Assembly (NCBI GenBank): GCA_030280995.1
Contig: JASXTE010000015.1
Location: forward strand, 3,583,001 to 3,647,000
DNA length: 64,000 nt
Direction: 5' to 3'
From: Hemileia vastatrix
Taxonomy: Eukaryota > Basidiomycota > Pucciniomycetes > Pucciniales > Zaghouaniaceae
Shown: positions 8,578-20,538 of the stretch, in pieces
How positions within the stretch are numbered: position 1 is the first letter of the stretch
How the letters are laid out: every line of letters starts with the position of its first letter
The notes under the pieces: model-generated
The model's database searches: none
Seen by the model: the letters and a program-made list of their open reading frames with translations, nothing else
Told to the model about the DNA's origin: nothing
Made by a program: the position numbers and the translations under genes

Positions 8578-11187
8578 CTACCCCAAAAAATGAGGGCATT
8601 CATCCCTTTCCAACAAACATAATTCACCAGAAGCCGTCCATTTTATATGCCGCTTCTTGGTGCAAACACAACACTGGCACAGAGTAGTAATCCCTGGCCG
8701 TGTTTCCCAACCTTCATCTCCAGGAGGCGCTAACCGCATATGTAACCTCCGCATATCTTCACCAGTGATCTCCAAACTAATCCCCATGCCAGCTTGATAC
8801 CCTATCCTGGCCTCAAAATCCATCAAAAAAGGACCACCAAGAACAGTTTTGACTGCTCCTCTGGCCACATAAAAGTGAACCTTACCAACAGATCCACCAA
8901 TGCCTAACCTGACATGCTCAGCTGTACCCATCAGCTCTGTTGCATGCCCTCCAATGCCTCTGAGGTTTCCCCCAGTTCCACTTTTAATTGGCAAGCCTAT
9001 ACTCGTCGCTTGCTCCAATGAAATTAAATTAATTTGAGACCCTGAATCGACCAAGGCCTTTACTTCTTTACCATTTAGAGTTACCACCAGGTAACCCAGG
9101 GGAGCGGAAAAATGCTTATCTACATCTTCACCAAACTTTTCAGCATTTTCACAAATATATTCCACCTCTCCAGTGGAAACCCGACGCCTCGTCAAATGCT
9201 TCTTTTGCTTTTCAGCAAGTGCCGGACTAATCGTAAATAACTCCCCCAAAGATAAGGGAATCTGAAGTTGATTCACCCTATTCAAAACTGCGTCCATCGC
9301 ATTAGCTTGACCAGAAACTACTGGCCGCTCATACTGGACCTTTGATTTAACAACCTTGGCCCTGGGTACCTCTTGAGGTCCAACCGAGCCATCTTCACCC
9401 CCCATAATAACATCTTCACTTTCTATAACCCTAACTCCGTCACCAGCTTCTTGCACTAATCCTGATCCATCGCTAGTCCTTCTTACACCCTCCATTGGGA
9501 TGGGACCGCTAAAACTTGGTCTGGGTAGAGACGCCAACGGTACGTCCTCCTCAGAATCCGAATCATCCTCTGGCATAGGCTCACCATTTAAATCAAACTT
9601 GCCATAACTAGGGGGCCCCATATCAGCAATCCCCTTCTGCATTTTATATAATTCGTCCTTAGAGTAAGGGTTCAATTTGTTGGCGGCAGTTTGAGCACTA
9701 GAATTCTTGTCCTTAGAGTAAGGGTTCACTTTGTTATTGGCCTTGCCAGGATTAGCCCTCAATTGGCTCTGGATGCTACTTTTCGCCTTAGTAGCAGCTG
9801 CTCTTCTAGCAGCATTAACATCGTATTCGCCAGCCATACAGCTACCCTCCACCTGAGCAACCGTCGCCAGCTCTAAACCACCAAAAGAAGTAGAAAATGT
9901 GGCTTTACTGACCTCTTTCTCCTTGCCCTTGTCAGCTTTACCACCATTACCATTACCATTTTTGCAACTCTTGGCATTAACATCTTCATCTGTCACCTCT
10001 TCAAATCTGGCTCTCCTTTCAGCCGTTAAACTTCTTCTGACCAAATCAGAAGGAGACTGTCCATCACTGGGCTTGATGAACGAACCATCAGGAAATTTAT
10101 AAACTTTACCATCAAATAAAACTCGCCCAGCATCCATATCCTTATCAAGAGCAAAACAAACTGTTGCTCTGTGCCCCCTCCTATTACAATAGGAGCACAC
10201 CTTTGGCTCATCATAGCCACCTCTATAACCATTACCACCATTACCACCATTTCTCCCATTGCCTGGGAAGCGGTTACCATTATTATTGCCATTATAATTT
10301 CGAAGTTCATACCCTCTAGACTGATAAGAAGTTGACGTCGACGAAGAAGCAATTGGGGCCTTGTTAGCCTTCTGTGTCTCTTGAACAAATATTTTTAACT
10401 GTTTAGTTAAATCGGCCAAATGATCGACCATCCTATTATCCACATTACCCTCAACTTTAGCAGCAGGTAATCCCATTTGTGCCTTCTTGGCCTCCTGGGC
10501 TTTGACCATAATATCGTTATTTTCGGCCAAAACTTTGCTAACCTTGCTAACATATTGAGTGCATGACTCTTGATATTTGTCCAACGCCAATAACTTTAGA
10601 TGGGCTTGAATGTTGTCCTTGATAACCTCCAGAGCCGGCAGTTTCTGCTCACCATTAGGCAGTTCCTTCATCAAATCTTTTCTTGAAAGATCCTTCAAGA
10701 CGTCCATACGAATATCCCTGCTACATGCTGTCCAAAACAAATCTTTTGCTTGGTTCTCATGCACTAACTCGTCCACCAGTATGAGATATTCCACCACTTC
10801 ATCAAACTGAACACAGAGCTTTTTGAAGTCAGCCATAGAAGAAACACCACCTTTTGCTTGCCAGTCTCCAACAATTTTATTGAGGTCCATCATAGTAAAC
10901 CTAACACCCCATCTATCAACCATAGCTTTAGAAAGCTTAACCCAATCCTTGTCCTTGAATTCCTGCATAGCAATAACCTCTTTTTCCACCTCCCTATCAG
11001 CAATAAAAAACCTAACTTGCTTCACCATATCCACATGGGAAGCACCATCAACAGCAGCAGCAGCTTCATACCTGCTAATAAACCATTTAACCTCCTCCCC
11101 ATCAAACTTTGGGCCATCCCAAGAAACAATTCTAACTGAGGGAGTAAGAGGGTTAGAAGATCCAGAAGCAACAGCAGAAGAAGACAT
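8578..11187 (-). CDS. gag: Element A Gag-protease polyprotein, 869 aa, intact
   Basis: The N-terminal third resembles the gypsy Gag capsid domain (WDGPKFDGEEV near residue 24, then a helical region to about 280). A glycine/asparagine-rich stretch near 300-320 is followed by one CCHC zinc knuckle (CSYCNRRGHRATVC, near 329). A disordered acidic and Lys-rich region follows. The aspartic protease motif VDSGSQINLI lies near 714. Carrying the protease at the end of Gag is usual for this lineage. The ORF is uninterrupted, unlike its pol. A +1-frame shadow over the glycine-rich stretch is not a gene. Confidence 0.92.
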   Translation of the reverse strand: MSSSAVASGSSNPLTPSVRIVSWDGPKFDGEEVKWFISRYEAAAAVDGASHVDMVKQVRFFIADREVEKEVIAMQEFKDKDWVKLSKAMVDRWGVRFTMMDLNKIVGDWQAKGGVSSMADFKKLCVQFDEVVEYLILVDELVHENQAKDLFWTACSRDIRMDVLKDLSRKDLMKELPNGEQKLPALEVIKDNIQAHLKLLALDKYQESCTQYVSKVSKVLAENNDIMVKAQEAKKAQMGLPAAKVEGNVDNRMVDHLADLTKQLKIFVQETQKANKAPIASSSTSTSYQSRGYELRNYNGNNNGNRFPGNGRNGGNGGNGYRGGYDEPKVCSYCNRRGHRATVCFALDKDMDAGRVLFDGKVYKFPDGSFIKPSDGQSPSDLVRRSLTAERRARFEEVTDEDVNAKSCKNGNGNGGKADKGKEKEVSKATFSTSFGGLELATVAQVEGSCMAGEYDVNAARRAAATKAKSSIQSQLRANPGKANNKVNPYSKDKNSSAQTAANKLNPYSKDELYKMQKGIADMGPPSYGKFDLNGEPMPEDDSDSEEDVPLASLPRPSFSGPIPMEGVRRTSDGSGLVQEAGDGVRVIESEDVIMGGEDGSVGPQEVPRAKVVKSKVQYERPVVSGQANAMDAVLNRVNQLQIPLSLGELFTISPALAEKQKKHLTRRRVSTGEVEYICENAEKFGEDVDKHFSAPLGYLVVTLNGKEVKALVDSGSQINLISLEQATSIGLPIKSGTGGNLRGIGGHATELMGTAEHVRLGIGGSVGKVHFYVARGAVKTVLGGPFLMDFEARIGYQAGMGISLEITGEDMRRLHMRLAPPGDEGWETRPGITTLCQCCVCTKKRHIKWTASGELCLLERDECPHFLG
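8584..8590 (-). promoter_or_regulatory. Predicted -1 ribosomal frameshift site between gag and pol
   Basis: On the coding strand the gag frame reads CAT TTT TTG GGG TAG, so T_TTT_TTG is a canonical X_XXY_YYZ slippery heptamer two codons before the gag stop. A -1 slip enters the pol frame exactly at the 22-nt overlap (8578-8599). The heptamer and frames are visible; use of the site is inferred. Confidence 0.65.
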
Positions 11188-11225
11188 CCCAATAAGTAAT
11201 GAAAAGCGTTAACAATCGATAAAAT

Positions 11226-11300
11226 AACAAGCCTCTTGCAGGCCAATAACAAAGATCCAATTAGAGTTCCAGAAAATAAGCCTCTTGCAGGCTAATAACG
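11226..11300 (-). repeat. Short direct repeat in the gag leader
   Basis: Two near-identical 22-bp copies of AAGCCTCTTGCAGG followed by CYAATAAC lie about 46 bp apart, at 11230 and 11279, between the PBS and gag. Each can fold as a 5-bp stem (AGCCT/AGGCT in the second copy). Confidence 0.6.
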
Positions 11301-11340
11301 TTCTTGATCCAAGTAAGTCTTTTAAAGAAAGCTAGAGAAA

Positions 11341-11362
11341 TCGAACCCCACGTTGGGCGCCA
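11341..11362 (-). other. Primer binding site of element A
   Basis: On the minus strand the sequence starts TGGCGCCCAACGTGGGG, a typical tRNA-complementary PBS of Ty3/gypsy elements. It lies about 155 nt upstream of gag and so marks the inner edge of the 5' LTR. Which tRNA it matches was not determined. Confidence 0.75.
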
Positions 11363-12462
11363 ACTATGGTAAGGTAAACTCTTACAGTCGCCTTGCTGTA
11401 AGCAGAATCCGGAGGAGATGTGTGGATTTAGCTGAAAACCCCGTCCTTCCAATAAAAATAACAAAATGGGAATTCTAAATCACTAAGATAACCAATCTAC
11501 TTGAATCTGATTGATAAAAATAATGAAACTCTAAAATAATTAACGCTTATTGAGATTTGAATAAAAGTGGCTGTTGATAAAAGAAATACTGATAACAACA
11601 ATTAAGGTGTACCAGTGAAAGATCTGAAAAGATTGACTTTTATGTTTTTATAATAATTTGAATTTTTATGAGACAGCAATAATCAAGTCCCAGTGATGAA
11701 GACCTTTCTAAAGATACCCTGTTTGAAGTGTGATTTAAATTGTTGAGTGGTATTTCTAAAATGTTATATATAAAATATAAAGTTATAAGGGTATTACAAA
11801 TTTATTTAATTTGTTGAGTAATAAAAAATGAGACTGTGGTAGTTAATGATTAAGCTGTATGATGTGTCCCCCCTCTCAATTTCGAGTTTGAGAGGCGCTT
11901 AAGTATTCCTAGTCACGTGCCTAAGTTTTCCCCTCCAGAGCTCTTCCAGAGTCAATCCGGAGCCCGTACGGAGTCCGTAAGGAGTCCTTCCGGACTTCCG
12001 GACTCAATTAGAACCTTAAAACTATAATAAAAAATCTAGAAAAATTACACATAATAGAGCTACTTCCCCTTTACATACCAAACTAATTTTCGTAGTCTGC
12101 GCAGCTCTAATTACCCCGTGAAAATTCATCAAAGTTAAGTAGTTTTTGAAAACGTAAATATTTCTATAAAACTTTAAAATTCATTTAAAAATATAAGAAA
12201 AATAGTAAAAATTCTGGGAAAATTTCCCAAGGTTCTTAAGTGACTTGACTTGATACTTATAAATTTTTCAGACCGTAAAAATAAGTTTTCTCCGTAAAAT
12301 AAATTGTATTTGTGTAGGCATTCGCTCGTGACCAATTTCTTCATATTTTAAACTCCAATAAATTAAATAAAACCCTTTTATAAAAAATAATAACGCCAAT
12401 CTTGCACGCCGTAATAACTCCATTTACATATTTAGGTGCCATACTAAACTTTAGGCTACCAC
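11363..12462 (-). other. Presumed 5' LTR and flank of element A
   Basis: By position this is the 5' LTR of element A, but no second copy was found on the other side, so its outer end is undefined. It contains a GC-rich cluster of CGGAGTCC and TCCGGAC repeats at about 11950-12005 that can fold into several hairpins, and the perfect stem CTTACAG/CTGTAAG at 11382-11403. It ends where the truncated B1 LTR starts. Confidence 0.4.
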
Positions 12463-12863
12463 AACAGTGCTGTAATTTCTGTGGATAGCAGTGATATCAT
12501 CTGGATTGAAGGTCTGTGAACTCCAGTGGGTTTTGGTATAAGTAAGGGAGGATTTTGACAGGTTATTAGACATCATTAACTTACTACAATTAAAAAAAAC
12601 ACTAAAATACAATTATTAGCATTTAGAAATATATTATAAAGCCATTATAAACTTATATTATCTTTATATAAGCTATAACTATATTATATTCATCTATTTT
12701 CCACCACTAGCATGCATTTAAATCCAAGTATTGTGAGTTTTATTTGAGTATAAATATTTTATTAGTCTTCCCCTGAGGTTTAATCAGTAAATCATTTATC
12801 AAAAAGTAGTAGGAACATAAATAAATACTATTATATCATACTTAAATACTAGATACACTGACA
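12463..12863 (+). repeat. Truncated 5' LTR of B1
   Basis: About 400 bp match the last third of the B1 3' LTR and, in reverse, the B2 LTRs, ending in CACTGACA. The 5' two thirds are absent. Confidence 0.88.
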
Positions 12864-13371
12864 ATTGGGGGTCTTTCCTTGATTATTATTGATTTTTTAG
12901 TATAAGCCTTAGGACATGATTTTTACTTTAGTATAGCTCAAAAAAAACCAAATTTTTGGGTCTGCTGCATATTAGTGGGTCATCGTAACTCAGTTATTGC
13001 GGAAAAGAACCCATATAATAATTGTACTAATTTTTTATAATAAAATTTAGGTATTTACAGTAGTAACTGTACCAAATATAAACCCAATTTCACTTGGTAT
13101 TTGGTCACCAATATAAACCCAATTAAACTGGTATTTGATTAAAGCTTGGTAAGCTAATTATTCACCTTTATAAAGGTCTACTTAAACTTATTATTTTATA
13201 TTTAACAGATTTTTTCAAATTTTTATGACATTTTATTTAAAAAAATAAAGATTTAAATTCAGGGTAAGCTCCAGTGCTTTTTATTAGTAATAATATTGCT
13301 AATACTTTTAATCTACTAATTCCAATAGGTTTTCCTTTCTGTAGACGTAATATATTGCTAATTTTATCAAT

Positions 13372-16300
13372 ATGAGTGCTCCCCATGACAATGTAAGTGT
13401 ACAGCCTGCTTATAATACCAGGTCTAAAGCTAACAAAAACATTGCTCCAGGACATAACCATGGAGGGTCAGTAATACCCCCAGGAAGAGCAAATGAGCAT
13501 AGAAGAAATGGACGCCCTCTTAAAAAAGATTACTATAAAAAAGATGTCTCCTCCTCTTCAGGATCAACTATTCCATCTGGAAAAACAGGTATTGAAGTTG
13601 GAGGAATCAAAATCCCTCATGCTCAAGGAGGTAGAGCAATTACAAAACAATTGCAAGGTAGGATTTCAGAAGATGAACCAATCATTGGCAGATCTAAAGG
13701 GAGGCCAAACAAGTCAGCAACCCCCTACCCCAGGAGGGTCACATCACTCCCAGGAGAAAATACTGGTAGACAAATGGAAGTGGGATTGGTTCCATCAACA
13801 ATGGGCCAGTCACAACTGCAACAAGGATCCTCCTCCTCATCAGACTTCCTCACTTCACCCCTACAAGGGAAAACAAAGGCTAAAAAATCAGGGCTCACAC
13901 AAATCCCATGGTAAGTAGATTACCCTCTCAGATTTAACACAATACTGATAATTACAATGTAGGTAATATTATTGATGTAAAGTCTGTACAGAAAATTGAG
14001 GAGGACTTAAGACCATTTGGTTTTGATGTAGATACACTTGATTTATCTTTTGTTAATAACAACAGTACTATTTATAATAATAGTAAAGTTAATCCTCAGT
14101 TGCCACCACTTATTAGTGAGATGAGAGGTTCACAAAATAGTGAAAAAATTGAAAAGGAAGACATGGATTATTTTAATAATAACCCAACTGTCCATAGAAT
14201 TTTATCAGCATTATGGAATAGAATGACTGAGTGTGAGGAAGAGACAATTAAGATCAGAAGTGATACAATTTTGTCCTTGACATTGAAAATTTCTCAAATG
14301 GCAACAAGAAATAAAGAATTAGAGAATTAAAACTTTACTCTAACTATTAAATATGATTCTTTAAGTAATATATATAGTGAACTTTCAAACAAATTCTGTG
14401 AGTTAGAAAAATTGTATGAAGCACATTTATTAAAATCTGAATCAAGAACTAAGTTATCTTTTGCACAAACAAATCAGAGTGTCTCTGATCTGTTACAAAT
14501 ATTAACTAAATTTGAGATTGAAACTGCTAATCTACTAATTAACCAGGATAATGATAAGTATACACAGTATAATAAAAATCCTTTCATTGGAAAAAATGAA
14601 TCTCAATCATTTCCCATACCACGACAAGTAAAACCATCTGGTGGTAGTGTCAAGTCTGAGAAAACAAATTTAAGTCACAAATCTGTGCAAGAGGAAAGAC
14701 AAGACCATTTATCCAGAGTGAATGAGTTATTGAACTTACTTAAGATTAGTGATACTAAATCCAATCAGAAGAAATGGCCAAATATTGATCAGTCCCCAAC
14801 TTATAATGGGGAAGCCAGCTCTGATTGGCAACATTTCATTCAAAGAATTGACAATTTGAAATTCTCATATAAGTTACCAGATGAAGAAATAACATCACAA
14901 TTGATCTCTTTATTTAAGGATATTGCTTTATTATGGTTTGAAGCTGTTTTGAATGAGGGTGAAGACTACTCTTGGGCTGAATGGAAACAACTAATTGAAA
15001 AACAATTTGGATGTTCTAAATTCAGACTCACTCAGCAGAGACTTTATGAGAAAACTAGGTACAATCTGTTGAATGGTGACAAACCTATGGTATATTTAAT
15101 GAATTTAAATAAAATATTAAAATCCATTGAGCCTAATATGGATTTTAACTTATGGAAAGATAAGATAATATATAAATTACCTATATCTGTAAGAGACATT
15201 ATTGTAGCTAGAACATTAAATGTTACTGAATATTCTTACTTTATTAATATTTGCAATTAAATATTATTAAACCATAAGTATGAATCAAGGTATTCCACTT
15301 ATAAACAAAATGTTGAACCTGTGAAAAATCAGAATTCAAAAACACTTCAGGAGAAGCAGAAAAAAACCTACTGCACCTGTAGTACCTAAAAAGTATGAAA
15401 CAAATACTTTTTATAAGTGTAACAAACCTTGAGTTAAAGGTCACAAATGTGAGAAAAATATAAATATTGTTGAAAATCAACATGAATCTGAAAATGAAAC
15501 AGAAAAAAGTAAAGATTCAAGTGATTATGACATTAATATCTCATATAGTGATGAAAATGAATTCTGTATGTTGGGAGATGATTTGTCCATCTTTGAAAAT
15601 CCAATATTAAGTATGGACTCAAATGAATCTTTAATGATTTTTGAAGATTCTGAAATCATTAATGATATACAAGCTGATAACATTAAAATGACACCTATCA
15701 CGGTTCCAGCTATCATTTCTGGAGAAAATGTAAATATAGTATTGGACACAGGGTGTTGTTAGTTCTGTTGTTTCTACAAATGCATTACAGAAAATTGATA
15801 GTGATTATAAGTCAAAGCATGAACCCCTTAAAAGTAAAAATTGGAGAGGTTTTGGATCAGTACTACACCAAAGTGGTAGATACAAAGTTTCTTTTTCTTT
15901 AAACATCAACATGGTTACGTTAGAGTAACTTGTGACTTTGTAATAATGGACAATACTAATTGTAGCAACTGTTTTATCATTGGAAATGACATTCTGACTA
16001 AGTTTGGTGTAGAATTAGACCCTGCTAATAATAATTTTACAATTGGAATGAATAGTAAAAGGAAATTTGAAATAAATTCTTTTAACACAGTCTTACACAT
16101 TGAGTCAGTAACAAATATTCCGTGCAAAGGAAGAGAATCCAATGAGATGAAACTTCTGGAAACAGAAATTTCAAAAGCATCATTTGGCACTCAGATAAGT
16201 AAAACTGAGAAAAATAATATTTTGGATTTAATAAAAGCTTTTCCAATGGCTTTTGCACATGGGACCAATGAACTTAGCCTTGTAAAAGATCATGAGATGA

Positions 16301-19242
16301 AGATTAGTTTAACCTGTGACATGGATAATATTCCTTCTTGTCTTAAAAAGAAACCATACCCTGCTTTACCAATGAAGAGGAAAGACATAGATGATAATAT
16401 TAAGATGTTATTAAAAATGAACATTCTTGAAAAGGTTGAAACTACACCAAAATATTTTTTAATATCACCAGTGCTAATTTCTTATGAACAAGATAGAGCA
16501 ATACTGTGCGGTGATTATAGAGCATTAAATAAATTTACAGTAGATGATATTTATCCCTTGCCAATGATTGCCTCTATACATGTTACCCTCAAAGGTGCTA
16601 AGTATATAAGTTGCCTAGATGGAAATAAAGGGTACCATCAGATTCCTGTAGAAAAGAATTCACAGAACTTTTTGTTAATAACAACACATATGGGAATATA
16701 TAAATATGTCAGGATGCCATTTGGACCAAAAAATGCTCCGTCAGTATTTCAGAAGTTAATGGATATAACATTCCATAATGAAATGATTGAGGGATGGTTA
16801 ATGGTATACATTGATGACATTATAGTGTTCTCTAAGACATATGATGAAAACTTAGTCCATTTAAAGAAGGTATTTCAGAAAATGGATGAAATAAAAATGA
16901 CCCTTGCATTGAAAAAATGTAAATTTGGGTTTGAGTCTTTTATAGTGCTTGATCATATTGTATCTGGCTTACAGATATGTGTATATCAAAATAAGTTGGC
17001 TTCAATCAAGACTATTGGAACTCCTCAAAATGTAAAGAATGTACAATCTTTTCTTGGTATGTGTGGTTATTATAGACAATATATAAAAAACTACAAATTA
17101 ATTGCTGCACCATTGGCCACACTGATAAAGAAATCAGAAGCTTTCATTTGGAATGATGAAAGACAACAGGCTTTTGATAAGTTGAAAGAATGTTTGATTA
17201 GAGCTCCTATCTTGGGATTACCAGATTTCCAATTGCCTTTTGTATTATATACAGATGCAAGTTTTATTGTTCTGGGTGCTGCTTTGCATCAAAAACAACT
17301 TATTGAAGGAAAAATGTCAGAAGTAGTAATTTGCTATATTTCACATACTCTAAGAAGTAGTGAATTGAAATATTATGCTACTCAACTTGAATGTTTGGCA
17401 GTAGTATGGGCTCTTGAGAAGCTACATTATTACCTTGAAGACCAAAAATTTGAGCTAATAACTGACTGTAGTGCAGTTAAGTCACTCTTAAACATGAAAA
17501 CTCCTAATAGACACATGTTTAGATGGCAATTAGCTGTACAAGAATACAGAGGACGGATGACTATTACACATAGAGCAGGAACCTTACACTCTAATGTAGA
17601 TCTGTTTTCTAGAGTACCTCTCCCTAAAAATGATGATAATCCTGCTTATGTTCCTGAATCAGAGATTATTAACATTTATGGCATTTATATTGTAGATCTT
17701 GAGGATGAATTTATGCAATCAATTCTTGATATGTATGCTTCAGATCCTGATTTGAGTAAACTCACTACAATATTAAATGATCCATCTAATGCTTCAATGA
17801 ATTTTTTAATAGAAACATTACCAAATAAGTATAAAGAGGCATTAGAAAAAGGAAAATTTTTCATTGAGGATGGTTTTATATATTACAGGAAAAAATTAAG
17901 TAATGTAATTGTAATTCCCCCTTCAATGAAGGAGTTAATGTTAAGTATATGTCATGATGATATATTAGCAGGTCATTTTGACTACCATAAAACATTAACC
18001 AGAGTAAAAACCACAGCTTGGTGGATTAAAATGTCTGAGGATGCTCAAAAATATGTTGAGACATGTGATTCTTGTCGAAATTCTAAAAGATTAACAGGCA
18101 AAAGAGCTGGTTTATTACAACAAATTGAGCAACCAAAAGCTCCATGGGAAATTATTAACATGGACTTTGTAACAGGTTTTCCAATAGCAGGGCATAAGAG
18201 TTATAACTCCTGCTGGGTAATTGTAGATAGATTTACAAAGATGTGTAAATTTATTCCTACCCACAAAGAGGTTTCTGCAAAGGACTTAGCTTTTTTATGG
18301 TGGACACAAATGTTAAATATAGCAGGTTTCCCCAAAGCAATAGTTTCTGACAGTGATCCTAAGTTTACTTCTGAGTTCTGGGCATCACTTATGGATGTTT
18401 CAGGGTGTCAATTAAAACTTTCTACAGCACACCATCCACAAACTGATGGGCTAGCAGAAAGAATGATACAAACTTTAGAAGATATGATAAGAAGATATTA
18501 TGCTTTTGGTCTTGACTTAAAAGACAATGAAAAATTCACACATGATTGGGTAACCCTTATCCCAGGTTTAGAATTTAAATACAGTAGTACATTACATTCT
18601 GTCACTGCAAAAAAGCCGTTTGAGTTATGATTGGGTTATGTACCTCATACCCCTGCTAAAACTCTTAATAAATTACCTAGATTGGATATCCATCCAGGTA
18701 CAAAATCTTTTCTTCAGATGCAAGAATTATGCAGAAAGCATGCTCAAGAATATATAAATAAGGCATTTGAGTATGAGAAGAAAAGATGGGATAAAGCCCA
18801 TAAAGAACAAATGTTCAAAGAGGGTGATGAAGTCCTTATTTCTACACTACATTTTAGTTTAAATGGTAATGTTAAATTGAAGGATCCATTCACTGGACCA
18901 TTTGTAGTTAAAAAGATGGTTGGTAACAATGCTGTTGAAGTTATTCTATATGCACCATATGATAAAAAACGTCCAGTATTTCCTATTTCTCTTATAAAAC
19001 CATACCATTCTAATGATACTGCTCTATTTCCAAGAAGATCAGGAAGGCATAAACAGCAATCTGAAGAAATAGTTGAAAAGGCAGAAATTGAAAAGATACT
19101 TAAAAAGAGACACCTTACTAAATAAAAGGGAGTTGAGTATCTATTAAGGATTAAAAATAAATCAAGTGAATATGACCAATGTATTCCAGAAAATGAAATC
19201 TCTGATCTTAAATATATCTTGGAAAAATTTAAATCCAAATAA
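13372..19242 (+). pseudogene. B1 Gag-Pol, inactivated
   Basis: Open pieces at 13372-13914, 14100-14330, 14412-15260, 15568-15762, 15946-18630 and 18631-19125 align along the whole B2 polyprotein. They cover Gag, zinc knuckle (its first Cys changed to Phe, near 15410), protease (DTG disrupted by an indel near 15755), RT (YIDD near 16808), RNase H (TDAS), integrase (HHCC finger and DDE region) and the chromodomain region. TGA at 18628 replaces the B2 tryptophan codon. Further stops lie near 14328, 15258 and 19123. No functional product is expected. Confidence 0.93.
13493..13918 (+). other. Alternative-frame ORF in the B1 gag region
   Basis: This 141-codon frame, offset from the one that starts at 13372, matches the alternative-frame ORF of B2 (30024-30485). 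Over about 125 shared codons the two differ at about 17 residues here, against about 34 in the other frame. An upstream ATG in good context (AACCATGG, near 13460) is followed by one in-frame TAA. Confidence 0.6.
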
Positions 19243-19346
19243 TAATGTCTAATTCAGTATATGTATCATAGAAATTTAAAAATTATTTTTCTATTCACTC
19301 GTTACTTATTAATTAAAATGTCTAAACATTTTTTTATTATTTTTTT

Positions 19347-19357
19347 GGGTGAGGGAG
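19347..19357 (+). other. Polypurine tract of B1
   Basis: GGGTGAGGGAG immediately precedes the 3' LTR start (TGTCAG). The identical tract abuts the B2 3' LTR, so it is the conserved plus-strand primer. Confidence 0.8.
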
Positions 19358-20538
19358 TGTCAGCCTAGGTATCCCCAGGAATGAGAAATTCTTATGTTTA
19401 AAATAATATAACCTTAATTACATTAAGATTATAACTTAAAAATAAAGTTAAAATACTTATATATATATGGTCATAATACATATATATATAATTATTAAAC
19501 TATTATATGACTTATAGTAGTTTAAATAGCTTATCCATAGCCTAATAATACTTATTAAGGTGTTAATAGAGTCACAATATACTTATCTTAAGTGATATTA
19601 AGTAATTATAGACATACATAAGCTTATATGGATACATAAACCTCATATTCAGTGAAATATGTAGTTATATTATGTATATTTAGGTCTATAAGTGGGTTTT
19701 AACTTCTTAATAGCTTATAACCTTTCTTTTTATGCTTATTTTAGGTCATGTGGACGTATTCAGTCGACTCACAACACCTACACAAGCATATACACTTTGT
19801 TTCAGGTGCATATATCCAGTTTGGACAACTTAATCTGCTTCCTTGGATGGATTTTCACGGATTTATGAGTTGGGATATGATTACTGGGTTAATAAGAATT
19901 ATTGGGGATGTTATTGGGGGCTTAGAAAGTTAATTTGGTTCCTTTATATGATTTGGGTTTCATTATATACTCTTTGGATGAGTTATTTTACCTGTTTTTC
20001 TATGGTATCTGCTTTTATCTGTTTATTCTATTTATGGTATAGGTCTGTGGTATCATTAATTTTGACGGAGGGTCCTTAATGGAGGTCTGGGTGTTGAAAC
20101 TGCTTTAATTGGACGCCATGGGGAGGTGATGAGCCCTTGCAGTGCTGTAACTGCCGGGAATAGCAGTGACATCATCTGTATTGAAGGTCTGTGCACTCAA
20201 GTGGATTTTGGTATAAGTAAGGGAGGATTTTGACGGGTTATTAGACATCACTTACTTACTACACATTAAAAAAACATTATAAAACAATTATTATCATATA
20301 TAAATATATTATAAAGCATTTATAAATTGATGTTATCTTTATATAAGCTATAACTATATTTTATTATTCTATTTTCCACCACTAGCATGCATAAAATCCA
20401 AGTATTGTCAGTTTATATTGAGAATAACTATTTTATTAGTCTTCCCCTGAGGTTTAATCACTAAATAATTTATCAATAAGTAGTAGGACCATTAATATTT
20501 ACTATTAAATTATACTTATATACTAGCACACACTGACA
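19358..20538 (+). repeat. 3' LTR of B1
   Basis: The 1181-bp LTR begins TGTCAGCC and ends CACTGACA. It is homologous over its length to the B2 LTRs (1177 bp) in reverse orientation. Confidence 0.92.

Larger units (their letters stand above)
4101..8599 (-). pseudogene. pol: Element A pol: RT, RNase H, integrase; broken by MITE and one stop
   Basis: Three open segments, 8599-7121, 6965-6639 and 6590-4101, make up one pol gene. The first holds an N-terminal linker with repeated LQQE-type peptides and the RT fingers up to the LRELNRVT region. The MITE at 6963-7222 then cuts the RT palm. The second segment resumes with the QGATNS and FIDDGG RT motifs and ends at TGA (6636-6638), in frame with the third. 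The third segment, counting from 6590, holds RNase H (VDSS near residue 109), an HHCC integrase zinc finger (HEDLGH near 480), the DDE triad (near 541, 597 and 632) and a GPY-type module. This copy cannot make a complete polymerase. Confidence 0.9.
4101..11366 (-). mobile_element. Ty3/gypsy LTR retrotransposon, element A (basidiomycete type)
   Basis: This minus-strand element has the order gag (zinc knuckle, protease) - RT - RNase H - integrase. Its ORFs are at 8578-11187 (gag-PR) and 4101-8599 (pol, interrupted). A primer-binding-site-like segment lies at 11341-11362. The RT carries the FIDDGG motif typical of this group in basidiomycetes, and there is no chromodomain at the integrase end. 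I could not find matching LTRs on both sides, so the true ends are unknown; the interval given covers the coding part and PBS. A MITE (6963-7222) and one in-frame stop (6636-6638) show the copy is dead. Confidence 0.9.
12463..20538 (+). mobile_element. Decayed chromoviral gypsy element B1
   Basis: This is a degenerate plus-strand sister of the intact element B2 (23409-32258). It has a truncated 5' LTR (12463-12863), a damaged internal region and a near full-length 3' LTR (19358-20538). The polypurine tract is identical in the two elements. The first roughly 780 bp of the 5' LTR are missing, and the sequence there is replaced by the flank of element A. Multiple stops and indels show it is much older than B2. 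Confidence 0.92.

Noticed and set aside
9691..11252. Several plus-strand and other-frame open frames over element A gag
   Set aside because: Shadows of the intact gag frame, with composition following from its codons.
18744..19238. 164-codon minus-strand frame over the end of B1
   Set aside because: Antisense shadow of the integrase C-terminus and chromodomain region.
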